The position numbers and the translations under genes were made by a program. 64,000 bases of DNA, taken from positions 1,965,501 through 2,029,500 of the forward strand of contig CALYLW010000044.1 in the NCBI GenBank assembly GCA_944989445.1. Direction: 5' to 3'. The notes beneath the pieces were generated by a model. The model was given only the letters and a program-made list of their open reading frames with translations. It was not told the DNA's origin and searched no databases. The stretch is from Ampullaceana balthica. Its lineage: Eukaryota; Mollusca; Gastropoda; Lymnaeidae. This document shows, one piece after another, positions 59,897 through 64,000 of this stretch. How positions within the stretch are numbered: the first letter of the stretch is position 1; each line of letters opens with the position of its first letter.

Positions 59897-60281
59897 CTAA
59901 ATCATGCCTCAAATTTTGCGGCTTTTTCAAAATGCTTCAATTCACACTGCTATACAATAAAGGCACATGTGCTATTTTTTAAATAACAGCGTCTGTTTGA
60001 AGTTTGCGTAAAATGTCTTCAGTGAAGGGTAAGATGAATTATTCACCGATAGTAAATGGATTTTTAGCCTTAGTAAAACAAATATGATGCTCTTTTTGTG
60101 TCCTTCGTGTTCCAATATTTGTTTTAAATGCTCCAGGGATTTGTCATTGCAAAGTCCTTCAATTCCGAGAGAAATGAACCTCAATAATAAAAAATAAATA
60201 TAAATAATTTAATGTTTCTTAGGCGGCCCGGTATCGTTTGCTCAACCGTACTGGTCTGCGACCCGGGGTTAGGGACCACTG

Positions 60282-60869
60282 GTCTAGTAGAACTGTAATA
60301 CTGTATACCTAATTATTTATTGTTTTTAGTTATACTGTACGGCTGTACGGCTTTATGAAAAGGCTGGCTTCTAAACCTTTCTATTTAGCTGTTTCCTTAA
60401 GTGGTGACTATATTGACTGTATGGCTAGACCTTATGACTGTATCTATAGTTAATGCCTGCTTGCACTGTAAGTCAGTATCCATAAATGGTGAATAGGTTT
60501 AGTGGCGTGGTTCTATCCGTAATTGTTGATTTAATGTACCTGACCACCAAATCGATTGTCCGGTAACTGCTAGCGAGAGTATCATGTGTGTGGTGCAGGG
60601 CCACCAATAATTGCTGCCTGATGTCCTATGTAAATTTGGTCTCTGGGGGGATCGTGAGGCCAAAAAACACTTGTGCGTCCTGTGTTTTCATCTGTCCCAT
60701 GGCGCCGGTCACGTGACACGGCTGTGCATAATTTATACGAGGTCTGTGTCGGGTGAAAAGTCTCCACCGTAAACTTGGGCTTAAGGAGGGTGGGGGGAGC
60801 GTTTGTTTTCACTGTGTTTGGTACCGCAGTTTTCTGTGGTTAAAAGGTGTCAGCTGTTCACATAGCCAG
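60282..60869. other. Unique sequence, nothing recognised
   Basis: No supported gene; a 76-codon minus frame at 60582 has no domain. Confidence 0.45.
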
Positions 60870-61067
60870 GACAATGGTCTTGTAACAACTGGTCACCACC
60901 AGATTATGGCAATGGTCTTGTAACAACTGGTCGGTCACCAGAACTTTTGCAATGGTCTTTGAACAATTGGTCACCAGACTGTGATAATGGTCTTCTAACA
61001 ATTGGTCACAAGAACTATGGCAATCGTCTTGTAACAACTGGTCACCAAAACTATTAGCAAAAGTCAA
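60870..61067 (+). repeat. Degenerate 38-43-bp tandem repeat, 5 copies
   Basis: CAATGGTCTTGTAACAACTG GTCACCA recurs with variable linkers. Confidence 0.85.
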
Positions 61068-61185
61068 AGCATACTTTAAATATTACGTAATAGGGGCAAG
61101 TACCCGGCTTTATCCCGGGTTTAAAATAAGGTTTTTTGTAGAAGCGTACAAAACTGTTTATTTGCGTGCAATAAAAAGGGTACAT

Positions 61186-61352
61186 TTAACTTAAAGCAAT
61201 GTAATAGACAATATTTTTGGTAGTTCTATTTGGAGTGTGTACAAAAAGATTTTCCTCTTTGCCAACTCTTGAGCAGGTCACACACAACTGTCCATGAGAA
61301 AAGCATGGTGTCTGCAAGTCTATAACAGCAATCCCAAGAGACTGGGTGATAA
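61186..61352 (-). pseudogene. Helitron Pif1-like helicase, C-terminal fragment
   Basis: The minus frame reads ITQSLGIAVIDLQTPCFSHG then QLCVTCSRVGKEENLFVHTP and NRTTKNIVYYIAL before a stop at 61186. FSHGQLYVxxSRV followed by a TKNVVY-like motif is the hallmark end of the helicase domain in Helitron RepHel proteins (Pif1 family, motif VI region). Everything upstream (Rep nuclease, Walker motifs) is absent here. A cellular PIF1 origin is less likely because of the TKN-VVY tail and the repeat-rich surroundings. Confidence 0.82.
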
Positions 61353-62335
61353 TTTATATTAAGTTTTTACCTGTTACCATAGCCAAATGATGCTTAACAA
61401 CCACCAAAAGTTTCATGCTTCTACCTACATGGGAAATAGGATAATCTTTTTTATTTTCATTTTTATAGAGCTCATATTAGGAAAAAACTAGATTTTGGGC
61501 CCCGGCCCCCAGTATCTTATATATATGGAACGAAACATGTTTATGAACTTTTCCCATGTAATTTTGTGTATGTGTACCAAATTTGAAGTTATTTGGTTGT
61601 CTGGAAACTTGAGTTATTTTGGGAACAGACAAACAGACAACAAATGCGTCGCTATGTATAACATTTGGGCCCTCGGCCCCCCCAGTTAGAGATATATTTT
61701 GTTTTGAATGCTACCAACGCGTGAGGGTACTCAACAAATTTCCAAAGTTCATATTTCTACCTACAAAGAAAGATGAGGAATTAGTGTTGATTCAGTTTTA
61801 TATGGCCAATATTATGTAAGCAAAAAACGGTTTTGGGCCCCCGGCCACCCATGAGTGAAAATGTTTTATTTATTTTTCGCCAATTATCGTCACAAGAGTG
61901 TATTCAGCAAGTTCCCAAAGTTTCATGCTTCTACCTTCACGGGAAGTTGAAGAATTAGTGTTGAGTCAGTTTTAAATATAAGAAAAAAAATACATTAGGG
62001 CCCCCGGCCCACAGTAAGTGATAAGTTATATAATTTTTTACCTGATACCATCGCCAAATGATACTTAACAAGAAACAAAATTTTCATGCTTCTACCTACA
62101 CGGGAAATATGCCATTTTTTAATTTTTATATTTCTAGAGCTCATATTCGGAAAAAAATTACATTTTTGGTCCCCGCCCCCAGTATCGTATATATATGGAA
62201 CGAAACTGTTTAAGAACCTTTCTCATGTCATTTTTTGTATGTGTACCAAATTTCACGTTATTTGGTTGTCTGGCTCTTGAGTTATTAGTGAACAGACAGA
62301 CAGACAACAAATACGTCTTACATGTATATATAGAG
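61353..62335. repeat. Block of diverged duplicated segments, probably Helitron-associated non-coding DNA
   Basis: TTCATGCTTCTACCTACACG GGAAA, GGCCCCCGGCCCCCAGTA, and TGTGTACCAAATTTGAAGTT ATTTGGTTGTCTGG each recur two to four times between 61400 and 62320. The first two segments repeat as 61320-61640 and 62020-62300. Each long copy ends in GAACAGACA(A/G)ACAGACAACAA. Open frames here carry no domain. Confidence 0.75.
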
Positions 62336-62584
62336 ATAGATTATATTAGTTTATCTGTAAGTAGCCTCTACAAAGCAATTTATTACCACTATATGTTTAG
62401 AAATAAATTCTGGAATCACTGAATTCTTAAAATTTGTGTTTTCATAAAGTACATGTTTTCAAATGTTGTTTTTGTTTTAAAATCATTATGACTAAAAAGT
62501 TCCTGGGTCTGTTCGTGTGTTTATCTTTTCGTAAGCCACTGTCATTTATTCTATTGCTTTCAAAATAACTTCAAATGGCTCCGT
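62336..62584. other. AT-rich sequence, nothing recognised
   Basis: No supported feature. Confidence 0.4.
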
Positions 62585-62945
62585 GATATATTCACTTATT
62601 TTTATCCTGAAGTCTGTTTAATACCTTGCCTGTAGCAGCAATTAGATTTTTTTCAATGGTGTCGTGACATGGAAAAAATGCGTAACAATGTTCAAGTGTA
62701 TCAAAAATAGTTTTGGTGTATGATCCGTGTCTTAATTTGGAAAAGTTACGTTTAATACGTTGTACACTTTCAATCTCGCTGCACTTATACTAATCGCAAA
62801 TTTTCATCTGTACGTACGGGCAATTTATTTTTATCAATGAAGTCCGTGTATATCTTTGAAATGTTATTGGCTGTTTTTGGAATTTAATGGATACAGCAAT
62901 TTTCGCTTCTACAGGACGAGCGGCTGAAAAACTTATATCGTTTAT
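62585..62945 (-). pseudogene. Unidentified decayed coding fragment
   Basis: Reading minus, three adjoining blocks in shifting frames have coding-like composition. They are AARPVEAKIAVSIKFQK, then NNISKIYTDFIDKNKLPVRT, then CSEIESVQRIKRNFSKLRHG continued by SYTKTIFDTLEHCYAFFPCH and DTIEKNLIAATGKVLNRLQD before a stop. The last block is open for about 63 codons. I do not recognise the family; location suggests a transposon remnant. Confidence is limited because no motif was matched. Confidence 0.4.
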
Positions 62946-63130
62946 TGGTACTTTCCCGTAAGTGTCATATTCTCATATATTACTTCAGTCTCTTGGTCCA
63001 TTAGCATTAGCATACTGGAGTTTGAAGTTTTGGCATCAGAAACGTTCAAATATTTTAATTGTTGATCTTTTTTTATTAGTTATTAATAATTTTTTAGTCA
63101 TAATGATTTTTTTAGAAAAAAAATTTGAGA

Positions 63131-63336
63131 ACATGAACTATATTAAAACATGAACTATATGAAAACATGAATTATATGAAAACATGAACTAGATGAAAAC
63201 ATGAACTATATGAAAACATGAACTATATGAAAACATCAACTATATGAAAACATCAACTATATGAAAACATGAACTATATGAAAACATGAACTATATAAAA
63301 ACATGAACTATATGAAAACATGAACTATAAGAAAAC
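63131..63336 (+). repeat. 17-bp minisatellite, about 12 copies
   Basis: The unit is GAACTATATGAAAACAT. It lies immediately upstream of a LINE fragment. Confidence 0.95.
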
Positions 63337-63339
63337 ACA

Positions 63340-63957
63340 GATTCGACTAGAAATCTTGGCTACATTATTTCTGACAATATGTCTACCAACAGATGCATCA
63401 ATCACATCTGTCGCTCTGCCTACATTGCCATTCGTCAGATCAGCTCAATCCGTCTTTACTTAACAGTTAGTGCTACAAAAACTCTAGTCTGTGCTCTTGT
63501 ACTAGCTCGTATGGATTACTGCAATTCTCTTCTGTCAGGTGCGCCAAAACAATGCATTGAAAAACTACAGAAAGTTCAAAATTCAGCTGCCAGACTGGTG
63601 CTCAAGGCAAAAAAATGACCATGTTACTCCGCTACTTTACTCACTTCATTGGCTACCTATACAAGCCCAAATTGATTACAAACTGGACATTCTCTGTCAC
63701 AACTTCTTTCCTGACTCATTCCCTTCCTATCTTACTGAGCTTCTGTCGGTCTACTCACCAAGTCGTCAGCTACGCTCTTCTGAAGACACGCGCATTCTCT
63801 GTGTTCCTAAGACACGAACTAAAACATTTGGCGAAAGGTCATTCTCTTTTTGTGCAGCCAAATAATTGAATTCTCTACCATTACATATCCGGAGTATTTC
63901 ATCTACCAAGTCCTTCAAGACTGTACTTAAGACGCATATTTTCAAAATGTATTTTCA
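63340..63957 (+). mobile_element. L2/CR1-clade LINE reverse transcriptase C-terminus, 5'-truncated
   Basis: The plus frame reads DSTRNLGYIISDNMSTNRCI, AYIAIRQISSIRLYLTVSAT, LVLARMDYCNSLLSGAPKQC and KLQKVQNSAARLVLKAKK. A 1-base frameshift near 63617 follows, then NDHVTPLLYSLHWLPIQAQI, SYLTELLSVYSPSRQLRSSE, TKTFGERSFSF, a TAA where a Trp codon is expected before NSLPLHIRSISSTKSFKTVL, and the stop at 63957. RLDYCNSLL...LQxVQNxAARL...LHWLP and LWNSLP are standard in the thumb region of this LINE group. The truncation point adjoins the 17-bp array. Confidence 0.92.
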
Positions 63958-64000
63958 AAATTAATGAAACACCATTCCTTTTTAATGATTAACGTTACGT

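Larger units (their letters stand above)
57475..60184 (-). pseudogene. hAT transposase relic (ZBED5-like)
   Basis: Minus-strand fragments follow the family order. A BED-finger-like GLCNDKSLEHLKQILEHEGH lies at 59972-60184. LSFCFGICTNGATSMIGRL and FTLCISHMEMLMS (58951-59190) match the C(T)DGA..M.G and HCxxHREML motifs. LFEQLCENMEAEHLCLLLYT (about 58070-58165) is the LF..LC..M...H..LLLHTEVRW block, separated from the previous one by an RTE insertion. EIAIKELKSLLPFLTSYLFE with AKFSAVTA (57480-57610) is the dimerisation domain. Stops, frame changes, a 50-bp minisatellite and a LINE interrupt it. Confidence 0.85.
57170..60281 (-). mobile_element. hAT element (ZBED-like) with nested RTE LINE and 50-bp minisatellite
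   Basis: The right end reads CGACCCGGGGTTAGGGACCACTG in two parts (inverse of a CAGTGGTCCCTAAC end) and stops at 60281. The left end is worn: CCAACCTTTTTATCGCCGCG followed by GACCGGT is the usual inner sequence of this hAT group, placing the terminus near 57170. No TSD could be confirmed. The transposase lies on minus. Removing the nested LINE and the minisatellite leaves about 1.9 kb. Confidence 0.75.

Noticed and set aside
61186..61352. Cellular PIF1 helicase gene
   Set aside because: Only the last 55 codons are present with a Helitron-type TKN-VVY tail, and there is no upstream helicase domain in the window.

Overview
This is a eukaryotic, AT-rich, non-coding window with no complete host gene. 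The transposon relics are of animal type: hAT transposases of the ZMYM/DUF4371, SCAND3 and ZBED classes, jockey/CR1-, RTE- and L2-like LINE tails, and a Helitron helicase C-terminus. Together with TTAGGG telomere-type arrays they suggest a metazoan. My best guess is a lophotrochozoan, probably a gastropod mollusc, but the sequence does not prove this.

Two kinds of DNA fill the window. The first is tandem repeats: I count about forty separate minisatellite or satellite arrays with periods of 10 to about 90 bp. By my own addition they cover roughly 28 kb, about 44% of the window. The largest are 7.5-11.45 kb (two related 40-bp families), 31.0-34.5 kb (31 bp, about 112 copies), 21.1-22.9 kb (49 bp, 36 copies), 25.96-27.27 kb (telomere hexamers plus a 38-bp spacer) and 27.3-28.6 kb (44 bp). 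The second is decayed mobile DNA. There is a hAT relic at 1-2.58 kb, and a TIR element at 2.84-6.82 kb that holds two younger hAT insertions, both with perfect 8-bp target duplications. LINE 3' ends lie at 12.5-13.05, 44.7-44.8, 51.8-52.6 and 63.3-63.96 kb. A tRNA-derived SINE sits at 23.5-23.75 kb inside a minisatellite. A TIR element at 36.2-37.7 kb is embedded in (TA)n. Further hAT relics lie at 45.6-48.3 and 57.2-60.3 kb, the second holding an RTE insertion. A Helitron fragment lies at 61.2-62.3 kb.

The most interesting pattern is that several minisatellites lie inside transposon coding sequence. In two cases the repeat unit can be read as part of the host transposon's own protein: 51 bp = 17 codons of a hAT transposase, and 48 bp = 16 codons of a LINE reverse-transcriptase C-terminus. 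Other notable points are two independent satellites built on telomere hexamers, nested higher-order repeat structure, and an 80-bp direct repeat flanking a LINE. Nearly all long open frames in the window are read-through of tandem repeats whose period is divisible by three or lacks stops, and are not called as genes.
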